Of a DNA stretch of 64,000 nt, positions 11,713 to 22,516 are shown one piece after another. Source of the DNA: Pelobates cultripes (Eukaryota > Chordata > Amphibia > Anura > Pelobatidae); NCBI GenBank assembly GCA_933207985.1, contig OW240916.1:300947561-301011560 (forward strand), written 5' to 3'. Positions within the stretch are counted from its first letter, which is position 1. The number at the start of each line of letters is the position of its first letter. The position numbers and the translations under genes were made by a program. The notes below the pieces were generated by a model. The model was not told the DNA's origin and ran no database searches. It saw only the letters and a program-made list of their open reading frames with translations.

Positions 11713-12075
11713 GACAAGAAGTCGAATTACCGAATTGACGAAATTCTGAATTTCAGAATTGCCAAATTTCAGAATTGCTGAAGTTCCAAATTACCAAAGT
11801 GCTTAAGTGCTTCTGATTTCTGAAAAGTGGCAAAACAAGTGGTTAGGGTTAAGGGTGAGGGTTAGGGGTTAGAGGTTAGGGTTTAGGATTAGGGGTTGGT
11901 GGTTAGTGTTTAAGGTCCGAATTACTGAAGTTCCGAATTGCTAAAGTGGCGAATTGCCGAAGTGCCAAACCCAACCGAATGCCATTGGTCCGAATTGCTG
12001 AAGCAGACACATTTTTTTAGTTACCTGAATTTCGGAACCGAACCGAACCAAATTTGTTACCCATGCACATCCCTA
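11713..12075. mobile_element. hAT-like remnant inside the L1, with a telomere-like core
   Basis: Foreign sequence separating the L1 linker from its RT. The right edge reads TGCACATCCCTA (12064-12075), the complement of the TAGGGATGTGCA end found on many hAT transposons. The inside is built from repeated GAATTGCCGAA/GAAGTGCC words plus a degenerate GGGTTAG block (11841-11910). No matching left end is visible, and the L1 region it replaces is lost, so this is an insertion with deletion or a decayed left side. Confidence 0.55.
11841..11910. repeat. Degenerate telomere-like GGTTAG/GGGTTAG block
   Basis: About ten GGTTAG-like words, mixed with GGGTTA, GGGGTTAG and TTTAGG variants, over 70 bases. 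Vertebrate telomeres use TTAGGG. The irregular spacing argues against a recent telomere capture. Confidence 0.7.
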
Positions 12076-12076
12076 C

Positions 12077-13301
12077 TCAGTATGAGGCAAATTCCTCCAC
12101 TATAGCGTGGGGGTACAAAAACTTGTCCTGGGAAGCAGAGTTTAGGTATGCGATTTTAGTGTGCACCTGCCTTGCCTTCAGTTGTAGAACCATTTGGGCT
12201 CCTGCTCTATTACCATGTGCAAAGAATTTGTGTTTGAATTTTTGGAGCATGTACACCATCAAAACAATCTTGGACAGGTCTAATTCTTTGAGTTTAGCTT
12301 ATAGTGCCCTTAGTTTATGTTGTGTAGTGGGCGATGGGCCACGTTTGTTTCTATGTGTCAGGTCGGAAAGTTATTTTATTGTATCTGTGTATAATTTCTT
12401 CCTCTGTTTTTTTTCGTAGCTGGCCGCTTTTATAAGACTGTTCCTAATAACTGCTGTGTGAGCCTGCCATAGTTTCTCAATGCTAGTGTCTGCAGTGGGG
12501 TTTAGTTGTAAGTAAGAATGCAGGTCTGCTTTTATCGATTTGGCTATTGCCGGTTTAAACAAGAGGGAGTCATTTAGTTTCCATGTTACTGATCCTGTGG
12601 AGGGGAACCTTTCTTGAATTGATAGAAGTATGGGGGCATACTCCCACCACATTATCGGTCCTAAAGTCACAGTCTATAGTTTGGGGACTAGAGTTATGTG
12701 TGTATGTGTTATGCACAATGGAGTGGTAAGTGTAGTCAGTCTCAGTGGGATGTAATACGCGCCATGCATCTAGAAAGTTATGTTGTAGGATTGTATGTCT
12801 TAACTTGGTGGTGAGAGAGTCTCTCTTCGGTTCAGTATCAGTTGCTACTTTGGTTGTGGATGTGGAATCCAGTTGCGGGTCTAGCAGAAAATTTGTGTCT
12901 CCCCCAATGATTATCTCATCAAATTTGTGCAGTGCCGCTAAAGCAAAAATCTTTTCCAGAAAGGCAATCTGGTTATCATGTGGCCCATACATATTGACAA
13001 ATGTGTACTGTTCATTATTTACATAGCATTGCAACAACAAATACCTGCCCTTTTTATCTCCCACCTTCTTAACCAAAGTGAAGGAGACTTCTTTGTTTAT
13101 CAGGATTGACCTGACTCTTTTTTTCTTCCTACAGCAGGAGTGAAAGTCAAAGGGGTAATGTTTTGAACTAAATTTTGGTTGTGCACCCCATTTAAAATGT
13201 GTTTCTTGACAGAAAATTATATAAGCCATTTGAGTCTTTGCCTCTGTAAGTGCTAACCTGCATTTATTAGGAGAGTTTAGCCCTTTGACGTTCATCGACA
13301 T
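12077..13301 (-). pseudogene. L1 ORF2 endonuclease and linker, broken
   Basis: Starts with MSMNVKGLNSPNKCRLAL at 13301, the usual N-terminus of an amphibian-type L1 endonuclease (APE-like nickase that opens the target DNA). Visible motifs are the catalytic QETH, FVNMYGPHDNQ and GGDTNF (normally GDFN). The segment DAWRVLHPTETDYTYHSIVHNTYT follows, after which the frame changes near 12690. The linker continues in another frame (WWEYAPILLSI to TDTIK, 12650-12371) and a third (FKHKFFAHGNRAGAQMVLQLKARQ to EEFASY, 12240-12077). It stops exactly at the hAT-like block. The frame breaks and the altered GDFN motif make it non-functional. Confidence 0.87.
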
Positions 13302-14924
13302 GATGTATTATATAGATGCTGGCCAACCATGTGATGGACAGAAGTGGGGCCTGAAGGTCTCAGTTGGACCATGGTATAACAGACCTCACTACACACTAAA
13401 TAGAGGGGGCAAGAACAATGCAGTCAATTGTCCAGTAGGGGACTACCAAGCTCAGCGCTCTGGGTGATCCATCTTGCTCATACTCGCAGTGCATTGTGTT
13501 TATATTTTTTTTTAATAATTTATTTATTTATTTGGTTTCATAGTTTATTTTGTGTTTTTTATGGTTTTTGTTGTTTTCTTGTGGTATTCAGGGATTTAGG
13601 GGTCAGATACAAGGGCAGAGAGGCTTGACAACACACTGCTCTCTAAACAAGAAAATAAACAAATAACATTGATTGCAAACTTTAGAAAGTAATGAATTAT
13701 ATACGTCCATAATTATAGAATCGGGACAGTTAACAAGTATGCCAGCTAGCATAGTATAGATGTCTAAAGTAACAAAGCAATACTGATTAAGTATCAGTTA
13801 TGCAAAGTCTGCTAAAATAATAACAAATCTAAACAAAAAAAAAATCATTATCTGGTAACTAAAATGTATACTGATGGAAACAAAATAAATATATAAGCAA
13901 TGAACTACTTTAAAATAAAAGATATTACATTAACCGTATACAGAATGCATTATGCAAGAAATAGGGATTTTCAAATAGCAATCTTTAAATGATAATAGAG
14001 GCAATTTCTTTCAGATACACAAGTTAGATGACATTTTTGATTTTACTGTAACTATCAGACAAATTTGCAAGATCCAATAATTCACACTGTATCACTGTAG
14101 GGATACAATCTCCTAGAAGAAATGTGTATTTGATATCCAGGTTTAGTTACTGGAGACCCTATTATGGAAGCAATGACCCATGCTTCCACTGCAATTCTAG
14201 CATGATAAGCCTAGATCATGCCAAACAAGAAGAATAAAATGTAATACTATACTGATCCTAAGAATGGACACATTCTCTCCTTGGTGAGTAGCTGCTAAGT
14301 GCATTGAGTAAATTGCGCTACACATGCAAATAACTCTGGGCAGTAACTCTCAAAGTAAGTGTAGAGATTACCAATGTCGAACTACTATGTTCAGATTTAG
14401 TTCAGCATCACCAACAAGACTGAGACTTGCAATGTATGAATTTACCTTAATGAGGTTTACCATAAAGTCCTCTACATCTTGATCACTGACTTCAACAAGG
14501 GACCAGCGTTCTAGAGAGGAGAGTATTGTGGAAGGTACTAACTTGGGTAGGTTCTAGCCAAGGTGACTGCACTCTATTCCTGGTTTGCAGGAGAAATGAA
14601 AGCAGATATTTTTAGCACTCTACCAATATTTTAGATTTTTTTTTGTTTTTATTGAATCATCTAAGCCACTGGTGATAATGTTTCAAACTGGTTAACATCT
14701 TTCTCAAGACTTTGGTGGAAAAATTGCCCAATGATAAAGCTCAAAATAGACAATATGATATATTCCAGTTGTCTAACTGTGCCAGTGGTATGTTTTTATT
14801 GGATTATTTGAACACAAGTTAAACATATTCCAAGCAAATCGTTCTCTCTAAAAAAATGATTGATTGATTGATATTGATACAACAATGTATACTGAAGACA
14901 ATACTACCAATTTTGCCTCCTTTT
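13302..14924. other. No gene recognised
   Basis: 13302-13640 may be upstream L1 sequence. The remainder is AT-rich with no repeat family or open frame I can name. Confidence 0.45.
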
Positions 14925-15298
14925 TACTAAGGCAAATGAAAGGTTTTTTTACTGTAAGAACAATGTGGAATTCTCTGCCTGAAGAGATGTGGAATTCTCT
15001 GCCTGAAGAAGTGGTTTTATCAGAGTCCATACAGATGTTCAAACAGCTACTAGATGCATACTTGCGAAAACAGAATATTCTAGGATATAATCTTTCAAAT
15101 AACTGCTTGATCCAAGGATAAATCTGACTGCCATTCTGGGGTCAAGAAGGAATTTCTTTCCTAGCTTGTTGCAAAATTGTGCTTCAAACTGGGGTTTTTT
15201 TTGCCTTCTTTTGGATCACAGCAAAAAACAAATGTGAGGAAGGCTGAACTTGATGGACGCAAGTCTCTTTTCAGCTATGTAACTATGTAACTATGAAA
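14925..15298 (+). mobile_element. CR1 family A 3' fragment
   Basis: Matches the last coding residues and 3' UTR of the 1960-3718 element (TGGAATTCTCTGCCTGAAGA, then GAACTTGATGGACGCAAGTC and a CTATGTAA tail). The coding part contains a 24-bp in-frame tandem duplication (14963-14986 and 14987-15010) that is absent from the first copy. Severely 5'-truncated. Confidence 0.85.
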
Positions 15299-16370
15299 CA
15301 TTGTAAAAATGATTGTCATCATATTTATGTCACTATATCTTACTGGTAATAATTTGTTTTGGACTCTTGGTGACATTGGCTATTTTAAAGTGCTCTGTTA
15401 AATGCACACTTGCTCTATTTATGAGTGATGGCTTCATATTTACCAACCTTTTCACATATTTAGTCCACTAAAAGTATTATATGTACTAATTTTCTTCATT
15501 TTCAATGGTCAATTTATTTCCCTTTTTGTAATTTTATTGAAAAATGTGTTTATGTTTTTTCTTGGCAAAATAAATGAGCTATTTTCTCTTTGGTATTTTT
15601 GCTACTTTATCTATATTTCATACTACTCAAATTATGTTATTTGTCATTGCTTAGTTTAAGATTTGATTTACTTTAGCAACAATGACACCTAGTGGCAATA
15701 TTTTATCTGCTGTTGAATAACACCCAGTTAAATACTCTACTTTGTAATTTTATCTTACAGTGATCTGTGCATTAACTCTCTAGGACTAATTTTGCACAAT
15801 TTGTTTAAGTTAACTTTTTCATTTGTTAACTTGTTAATTTGTTAACAATTAACTATCTTTTCCCTCAAAATTTGTAGTTGTGGTAGATATTATCCATACC
15901 AACAAAATGTATAGATTTCTGAGAAAAGCCTTTGTGTAAAGTTGAAGGATTAAGAAAACAATTTTTTTCCTAATTTATGTTTTTATTGCATATGGAAACA
16001 CATTAGTATTGTTGTTAACTAGTTATTTTACTATCACATGGATAAATATAGAAACCTTAAATAATGTCAAGTCATCTCTATGTGATTTATACTGCTACTG
16101 CTTGATGTTGGTCCTTAAAAACATCTTTCTTATTTTTGCAAATGGGAGTAGACAGTACATCATGAATACGCAAGGCATCAATGATCAGTGAGTGAATAAC
16201 CAAAGTGATTTAGCTGGGAGGATCCCATTGGAGGCAGAACTAATTGGATCTTTTTAATAGAACAGGTAAACGAGGGGCACTCATATCCCTAAAAAATTAC
16301 AAAGGGAAGTGTAGGCAAAGGTAAATCTGAATGATTTAATATTTTTGGCTAAACTTTTAAAATTACTTAA
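15299..16370. other. AT-rich DNA without recognisable gene
   Basis: No feature recognised. Confidence 0.5.
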
Positions 16371-16860
16371 CATTTTTTTTTTTTTATTCTTTATTTTTGT
16401 CAATGACATAGACTGTGTCAATGTAACACTGTATGGCTTGTGCAAAAGACTTGTTGCAGTAAAGATAACATTGTATACATGGTACAGAAAGGAAAATGGA
16501 GTGGTTAATACATGCAGTGGTTAATAAATGCAGCATGTCATTCAATACTGGGTGGTTTGTTCACAGTCAGTCAAGGTTTTTTTTTTTGTTTTTTTTTAAA
16601 ATAACATACACTGGCATTCTGGCGCAACAATGGCCTTACAAACAATGACCGTTCCTTAATGAGTACATTGGACCCCGACAGAACGATATATAGTGGAGTT
16701 ACAGAGTGCGAACTATCAGTCACGGGGTGTGCCTTTAGCTTTGAAGGACCACTGTAGTGGTAAAGAGTTGTGTTAAGCTTCATCAGTGCCCCTTTTGCCT
16801 TCTGCCAGTTGTACAGAACAAGAAACTTGTGTGGGATAGAAGAAAAGAAGAAAAAAGTAA
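16371..16860 (-). mobile_element. Probable L1 3' UTR remnant
   Basis: Begins with a 13-base T run (16372-16384) and TTATTCTTTATTTTTG on the plus strand, as expected for the poly(A) edge of a minus-strand L1. It continues to a purine-rich tract (16830-16890). There is no coding remnant, so the call rests on composition and layout shared with 9541-9900. Confidence 0.35.
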
Positions 16861-17040
16861 GAGAGTTAAAGAGAAGATAGTATAAGAAAAAGTGGTCGAA
16901 ATCTTTAAGGAGCTGAGCCCTCTGTAAATTTTTTATTTAATTATTTATTATTATTTTTTTCTTTATATTTATCTATTTATATTTGTAATAGGTCAAAGTC
17001 TTGACAAAAGCAGTCTCGTAGATGCTCTTTGCATAAAGGC

Positions 17041-17560
17041 TCTGGTAACTAGGTACCCTTTCGTTGGTGGTGTCTCTGCCACCCGTCGGGGATCTGGTAT
17101 GTCTATGGCAGTATATTTTAATATTTCAATTTTCTAATATAGTGATATATTTTTTCAATATGATATATTATATTGATTTAAAAAAAAAAAAACTTTTGCT
17201 GCTGGTGTTACTGTTTTTCTCGTGCAGAAGGATTCGGCCTGCATTTCCTGTAGTGACCTTTTGGGTGGGATCAGTCTAAAAGGCAAATGGTTTAGTTTCT
17301 CTCTGTAATGGCACATAACAAGCTTGAGAACCTTGTGTTATGCTCTCCCTAAGGTAAAAAGGTAATATACCTCGCTGATGAGGCTGAAACGGTTGTTCGG
17401 GATTGCCGTATCTCTTGTGCAGGGAGAGCCGACCTGCATTTTGCATCTGGACTGGCCTTTTGTGTGGAATCCTAGCTATGCAAATGGTTAAGAGCCACAA
17501 CCAGCTTAAGAACTGAAGTATTGCATAATTGTAGAAAAACCTTACCCCCAATGCTGATGG
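17041..17560 (+). repeat. Dispersed repeat with internal near-duplicate blocks (relative at 45880-46140)
   Basis: Two diverged units share TCGTGCAG/TTGTGCAG, a CCTGCATTT block, GACCTTTTGGGTGGGA or GGCCTTTTGTGTGGAA, and CAAATGGTT (17215-17295 and 17400-17490). CTCTGTAATGGCAC and AGCTTGAGA words also occur. The same words recur at 45890-46090. The unit carries the hammerhead-like core at 17369-17403. No protein. The family is not identified. Confidence 0.6.
17369..17403 (+). ncRNA. Hammerhead-ribozyme-like motif, shortened stem II (candidate)
   Basis: Order: stem I strand ACCTCG (17369-17374), CTGATGA core (17375-17381), a collapsed stem II (GGCT), GAAAC (17386-17390), GGTT, a GTT triplet (17395-17397), then CGGGAT, which can pair back except at one position. 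Compared with 45892-45936, the stem II loop is missing, so this copy is probably inactive. Its stem I differs from that copy while staying largely paired. Confidence 0.35.
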
Positions 17561-18320
17561 TACGTGATGCCTCCAAGTAAGCTAATTATGAAATAGTAAG
17601 TTATAAAGCAGTAAGACATTTTTAGTTTACCCACTAAATACATATTTACAGATGTGTCTCACTAACTATAAAAATATACATTAATAATCTTGCTAAAAAC
17701 ATAGTTGATAGCGAGGTTAATCTTTAACCTAGTTATTGTCAGGAACTCACACTTGAACTTTAAAACATCAGTAAAAGTTTTACTTACTTCTCCTCCTGAG
17801 ACTCCTTCGGCGCTGTTAGCCACTCTGTCTCCCACAATAGCATCTGGCTCTTAGACATTAGAAACGAATACACTCAGCACTGTACAATAATCCAAATGCT
17901 TCTCATCCAATGGCACATCCATAGGCATTGAATTCACTGGTTTCCTATGAGAAGCATCCTTATGTAAAGTTTTACTCAATCAATCTAGAGGAAGCCCCTC
18001 TAATTGTGTTTTTAACCCTGTATGCTTTACATTGCAAAGTCAAAAGGACAGTGCCTCTGCACGCAAACTACTTTATTGAGATTAAGTTTTTTTAGTGGTC
18101 CTTTAAATTTCAGGCCAAAACAGCTCAGATTCAAAAGTTAGTCAAAATCACCAATGTTCCCAGGTCAGGCATTTTCACATAGATTAAAGGAAATTATAGA
18201 ATTAAGCCACAGAGAATAATTGAATAATATATGTGTACACATCAAAATGGAGGTACACCTCAAAGAAGTATTTTTCAGGATCATAAATACATAGGTGGGC
18301 AGCTGGGATATTAGAAAGCA
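17561..18320. other. No gene recognised
   Basis: Unique-looking sequence, no open frame of interest. Confidence 0.45.
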
Positions 18321-18366
18321 GGGCCGGACTGACCCACCAGGATACCGCGAAATTCCCTGGTGGGCC
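18321..18366. repeat. Short hairpin repeat (GGGCCGGACTG type)
   Basis: 9-bp arms CCCACCAGG (18333-18341) and CCTGGTGGG (18356-18364) follow GGGCCGGACTG. The word pattern looks like a dispersed vertebrate repeat edge, but I cannot name it. Confidence 0.4.
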
Positions 18367-18472
18367 ACAGCACTTGGGGCTGGGGAGAGTGTAATACCTA
18401 TTACTAATACCATTTGGTAATTTTCCCCTCAGACTGTGCGAGTCCGAAGGAATTATGGAGGGAGGAGCTTGG

Positions 18473-18499
18473 GGCCAATGCGGCCAATGCGGCCAATGC
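18473..18499. repeat. 9-bp tandem repeat, three copies
   Basis: GGCCAATGC repeated three times in a row. Confidence 0.85.
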
Positions 18500-18711
18500 A
18501 GCAGCCGGAGGGAGCAAGCGGGGGGGAGTTCTCTGTCACTCAAGCTCCGCCATGATCACAAACCCCGCCCATGATCTCAAGCTGCTGACCTCAGGGCAGG
18601 AAGAGGGCAGAAAATGGAGTCCTCACCTTCCAGGGCTTCCACAGCAGCAAACTGCAATTCCAGATATGCTTCAAATACACTGCAGCTAGTGAGTCACATT
18701 GATCTTATGTA

Positions 18712-19100
18712 TGTGTGTGTGTGTGTGTGTGTGTGTGCCTGCTTTTGTGAGCATGTGTGTATCAGTGAGCATGTCTGTAGTAAGCATGTATGTAAATGTA
18801 AGTGAACATGTCTGCAGTGAGCATGTATGTATGTATCAGTGAACATGTCTGTAGTAAGCATGTATGTGTGTGTGTCAGTGAGCTTGACTTTTGTAAGCAT
18901 CTTTGTGTATACCAGTGAGTTTGTCTGTAGTAAGCTTGTGTGTTTTTCAGAGAGTTCGTCTGTACTAAGTTTGTGTGTACCTGTAAGCTTGTCTGTGTTT
19001 GTCAATAATCTTGTGTGTGGCAGTGATATTGCCTGTCTGTGAGCCTGTGTACCAGTGAACTTGTGTGCTTGTGTCAATGAGATTGTCTGTGCCTGCATGT
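18712..19100. repeat. (GT)n microsatellite grading into a TG-rich minisatellite
   Basis: An uninterrupted GT run (18712-18737) is followed by diverged units such as GTGAGCATGTCTGTAGTAAG and relatives to about 19100. The bias keeps long frames open on both strands; these are not genes. Confidence 0.85.
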
Positions 19101-19215
19101 GAGTATTCTTACTGTATAATTAAACTGTTTACCCTGAATTACTAATATTTATTAGTAATTTTTATTAAAAAAGGTACATACAAATAATAAAGTATATATA
19201 TAAAGTATATATATA

Positions 19216-19320
19216 CAGAGAGAATACCGGCACTCCAAGGATTTTCAAGTTTTTGTCATTTTGTCATTTTTAATAAAGAAGAATAACTTGAAAATCCTTG
19301 GAATGCCGGTATTCCCTCTG
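19216..19320. repeat. 34-bp inverted repeat (fold-back element)
   Basis: Arms 19216-19249 and 19287-19320 are complementary with two mismatches. They begin CAGAG(A/G)GAATACCGGCA and surround a 37-base spacer. It may be a small fold-back transposon. No target duplication was established because the flanks are simple repeats. Confidence 0.85.
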
Positions 19321-19400
19321 TTTATATTGCTAAGCTACCAGAGCACCAGGTACCATTATTTCTTGGCTGGAGTGCAAGGGCTTTTCATTTTGTGTGTATA

Positions 19401-19478
19401 TAGATATATATATATATATATATATCCTTTAGTGATAATGTTAAATTCCTAAATATGGCTACGTCTTGCTACCCCAGA

Positions 19479-19575
<97 letters not shown>

Positions 19576-19596
19576 CTATGTTTATTGTTTATTGAG

Positions 19597-19655
<59 letters not shown>
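19401..19655. repeat. Long (TA)n tracts
   Basis: TA dinucleotide runs at 19403-19425, 19484-19572 and 19602-19655. The largest lie between the inverted repeat arms 19451-19480 and 19682-19711. Confidence 0.95.
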
Positions 19656-19711
19656 TCTATGTTTATGAATTAGAATTACTCAATCTGGGGTAGCAAGACG
19701 TAGCCATATTT
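19451..19711. repeat. Perfect 30-bp inverted repeat enclosing (TA)n
   Basis: Arms 19451-19480 and 19682-19711 are exact reverse complements (AAATATGGCTACGTC.. in the left arm). The interior is mostly self-complementary TA, so the whole 261 bp could extrude as a cruciform. The right arm is also part of the first unit of the 104-bp tandem repeat. Confidence 0.93.
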
Positions 19712-19965
19712 AAATGTTTTAAAGGGATATTTAATGTTTTAAAGGGATATATATAAAATCTATGTTTATGAATTAGAATTACTCAATCTGGGGTTGCAAG
19801 ACGTAGCCATATTTTAAATGTTTTAAAGGGATATTTAATGTTTTAAAGGGATATATATATAAAATCTATGTTTATGAATTAGAATTACTCAATCTGGGGT
19901 AGCAAGATGTAGCCATATTTTAAACATTTTAAAGGGATATTTAACATTACATAAAATCTATGGCA
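19656..19965. repeat. Tandem repeat, unit about 104 bp, three copies
   Basis: Units start TCTATGTTTATGAATTAG at 19656, 19759 and 19865 (spacing 103 and 106). Each contains the GGGGT(A/T)GCAAGA(C/T)GTAGCC block and two copies of TTTTAAAGGGATAT. Differences between units are few, suggesting recent expansion. Confidence 0.9.
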
Positions 19966-20004
19966 AAAAATGTATGCCAGCCCTATAAGTCATCGTGCCT
20001 CAGT

Positions 20005-20042
20005 AGTGTGTGTGTGTGTGTTAGTGTGTGTGTGTGTGTGTG
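20005..20042. repeat. (GT)n microsatellite
   Basis: GT run with a single TA interruption. Confidence 0.95.
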
Positions 20043-20280
20043 TACATATATGTATTTTGCAACAGAGGTGGTAAGACTGTGGATATTCTGAATATTGAAA
20101 AGGCTAAAATGACAAATGGAAGTGACAGTGGATATATGTTTCTTGAAAAGTAGGGAAGCGTCATATATATCACAAATGCAGGAAGAGATGCAAGAGGATA
20201 GACCTGGTATGAAGAAACGGAAAAGGAAGACATGCAAGTTATCTGTAAAGAAAAGCGTCTTAAAGCTATGAGGCAAGATA

Positions 20281-20358
20281 GGTTTGACCAGGGGCTGTGT
20301 AAAGGGAAAAGAGGAGAGGGCCAACAACTAAGCCTTGAGGTGCACCTGTTGGAAGGAG
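20281..20358 (-). pseudogene. L2 LINE reverse transcriptase scrap
   Basis: On the minus strand, 20358 to 20281 reads TGAPQGLVVGPLLFSLYTAP, the RT motif before the catalytic box in L2-clade LINEs. Compare [19 protein letters not shown] at about 41420. No further RT sequence can be followed to either side. A small relic. Confidence 0.7.
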
Positions 20359-21280
20359 TGTGAGTTAATCTCTTTTTTGCGGTTAAAGTGATGTTTGCTT
20401 CTTTGGTGGTCTCGTAAGAGTATTAGAGAGAGGGGAGAGCCAGACCTGCCATCTGACCAGAGTCATGTACACAGGGTTCCCATTTATTCTACCTATAGCT
20501 TCCTGATAGTTTACATGGGTCTTTTAGCTACTGTGAGCACATGGTGGTTTGTTGAAGTCTGCAAGTGACAGAGCTGGGGAGTGGCGGCCTCTCTCCTTGC
20601 ATCGGCAGTACCGTCTCACTGATCCCCCCCTTGTGGTAGTGATGGTTATTCTGGTCCCCACTGGACTGGATCACATAAAACAAGTAAATCCAGACACCCG
20701 CTCTTACCTCTTGCATACATACAACCAAACTGCTTGAGATGGCAGACGTAACTCTACCGGAGGTGCAGGGCCTGCTATTAAGTCAGTAGCGAGATCCCTG
20801 TTGCGATTGGATGAGATATTCATGAGCTTCTAGAAAATTCTCAGCATCAGTGGTACGGGAAGAAGACCAAGTACTTGGAGTAAACAAGACACAGACAGTG
20901 GAAAGTTCTCATAAACACAAAAAAAACGTGTTCATGCACCTGAGAGCCAGCCTACCTGGGTTGAAGGCCACTTGAGGCTTGGTCTCACTTCATTGGCCAC
21001 ATGAGCGAAATATCAACCATTGGAAGCAACTACAGGCCAAAAGAATCATCTGCTGTTTACAGAATGGAATAGACTTGGACTCTAGGAGTCCCCGGGTCCG
21101 TGATTTAGAGGGATCAGCCTTCAGGCCTGGGGATAGAAGGAAGCCTTGTCCCGGTACTGTTATGTGACCTTCCTTGATGAAATCCCTACATATACTCTGA
21201 GAATACCTACTAGAGGAGTTGGCTGAATGCAGCTTTTCTGATCTTGAGCTTTATGCCCTTATAATAATTGCAGAAGCCAT
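20359..21280. other. No gene recognised
   Basis: Moderate GC, scattered short frames without recognisable protein content. Confidence 0.4.
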
Positions 21281-22516
21281 TGTAATGGAGCTCCCTGTAC
21301 CCCTGGCTGGGTACCTCCGCCAAGGACCGCTTCCAAAATGGAACAGGGTACAAACTGCAGCACTTCTGCCATGGCTTGACATGGGTCCCGGAACCGCTTC
21401 CTCCTGGAGCCGAATGGGGAATTCGCTCTAGACACCCACAATCACTGGACGACACTCCAGTACTGGAAACTCTAGTTCTTACAAGGACTTTCCCTGTTGA
21501 ATCCTCCACACTGGAACAGTGATTAAAGAGTAGCCCTTTCCCCTTCCAGTAACCAGACAACACAGAGTTCTGGGAGTACAAGCTGGAATACCTTTATTGG
21601 TAGCCACAACTAGCCTTATATGCAGGTCCCCATGCAAGGGGCACTCCCACCTGGACCTGAGAGTAGACTACAGTACAAACATACACAGAATTACATTGGC
21701 TATCAGGTCCAGGACACTCCCATACAAAACAAGATGATCCATCCCTGTACCTGGGAGATAATTGAGTCAAGCACTGTATTAAACTCAATTATCTCCAGGC
21801 CCAAAAAAATACACATTTCTCAAATATCCCAAACGTACCTTAACAATACATAAAACTCCACATCTCGTGATAGCTCAGATCTGGGTGACCAACATATACA
21901 AAAATTACCCAGATCGGTTCAGGAGTTCAGGAACTTCTTGAAAGTCATAATTTGACTGACCACACACATGGTCCCATGCCCAAAACAGTTCCAGTGAATC
22001 AGGGCTTTCGGTCGGTCTAGTTCGGTAGTTTAAAAACCCAACAAACTACCAAACATAGTAAATGTTCTTACTCTGGAGCTTGTTCCCCTTTGTTTCATGG
22101 GAACGTTTCCGCCGAACAGTGTATTTCTAAGTGTTGTAGAACCAAACGGTCATTATAGAAGTCCAGCGGTGTTCAGAAGTTTCAGTGTCCGAAATAGTTC
22201 CATGAGCTCAACGACCAACATTGCTGCCTGTGTTCATGCGAGCAAGATGGCCGCCACCTTGTGGTTGTCTATATGAATTGTTGCCATCCAGATGAACACT
22301 TAGAATACTGCGGTGTAAAGTGCTCAAAGTATCAAATAGGCTTATCAAGCTCCAGGGTGGTGTTCGGTTTGCTGTGGCTGTTCGGTTCCCGAACCATATA
22401 GTTAAAATACACATACATCACATTTTACAGGGTCCATAGTCTGTGGGCAGGGGGCTAGTAAGCAGGCTCCTCCAGGAATTTGTGGCAAACTCACTTTGAA
22501 ATGGGAATTTGTCACA
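21281..22516 (-). mobile_element. Solo LTR, 1236 bp
   Basis: Bounded by TG..CA ends: TGTAATGG at 21281 and GTCACA ending at 22516 (plus strand). Flanks GCCAT (21276-21280) and GCTAT (22517-22521) form a 5-bp target duplication with one change. On the minus strand it begins TGTGACA. A polyadenylation signal AATAAA lies about 310 bases before the 3' end (near 21590). The same design, ends and internal blocks recur in 32471-33738. No gag or pol is nearby, so this is a solo LTR left by recombination. A 5-bp duplication is compatible with Gypsy-type or ERV-type elements; I cannot decide. Confidence 0.78.

Larger units (their letters stand above)
9541..13301 (-). mobile_element. L1-type LINE on the minus strand, interrupted and decayed
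   Basis: A long L1 copy reading from 13301 down to a T-rich edge at 9541 (the poly(A) side). Order on the minus strand: endonuclease (13301-12660), linker (12670-12077), foreign hAT-like block (12075-11713), RT palm (11712-11011), C-terminal region (10886-10374), 3' UTR (about 10373-9541). The UTR includes a C-rich sense-strand polypyrimidine tract (9830-9895). The sequence 13302-13640 upstream may be the L1 inter-ORF region, but I cannot show it. No target-site duplication was identified. Confidence 0.8.

Noticed and set aside
18694..19098. 134-aa minus-strand open frame
   Set aside because: Threonine/histidine-rich translation of a TG minisatellite; both strands stay open because of the repeat.
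19466..19693. 75-aa Tyr-Ile frame
   Set aside because: Translation of (TA)n.
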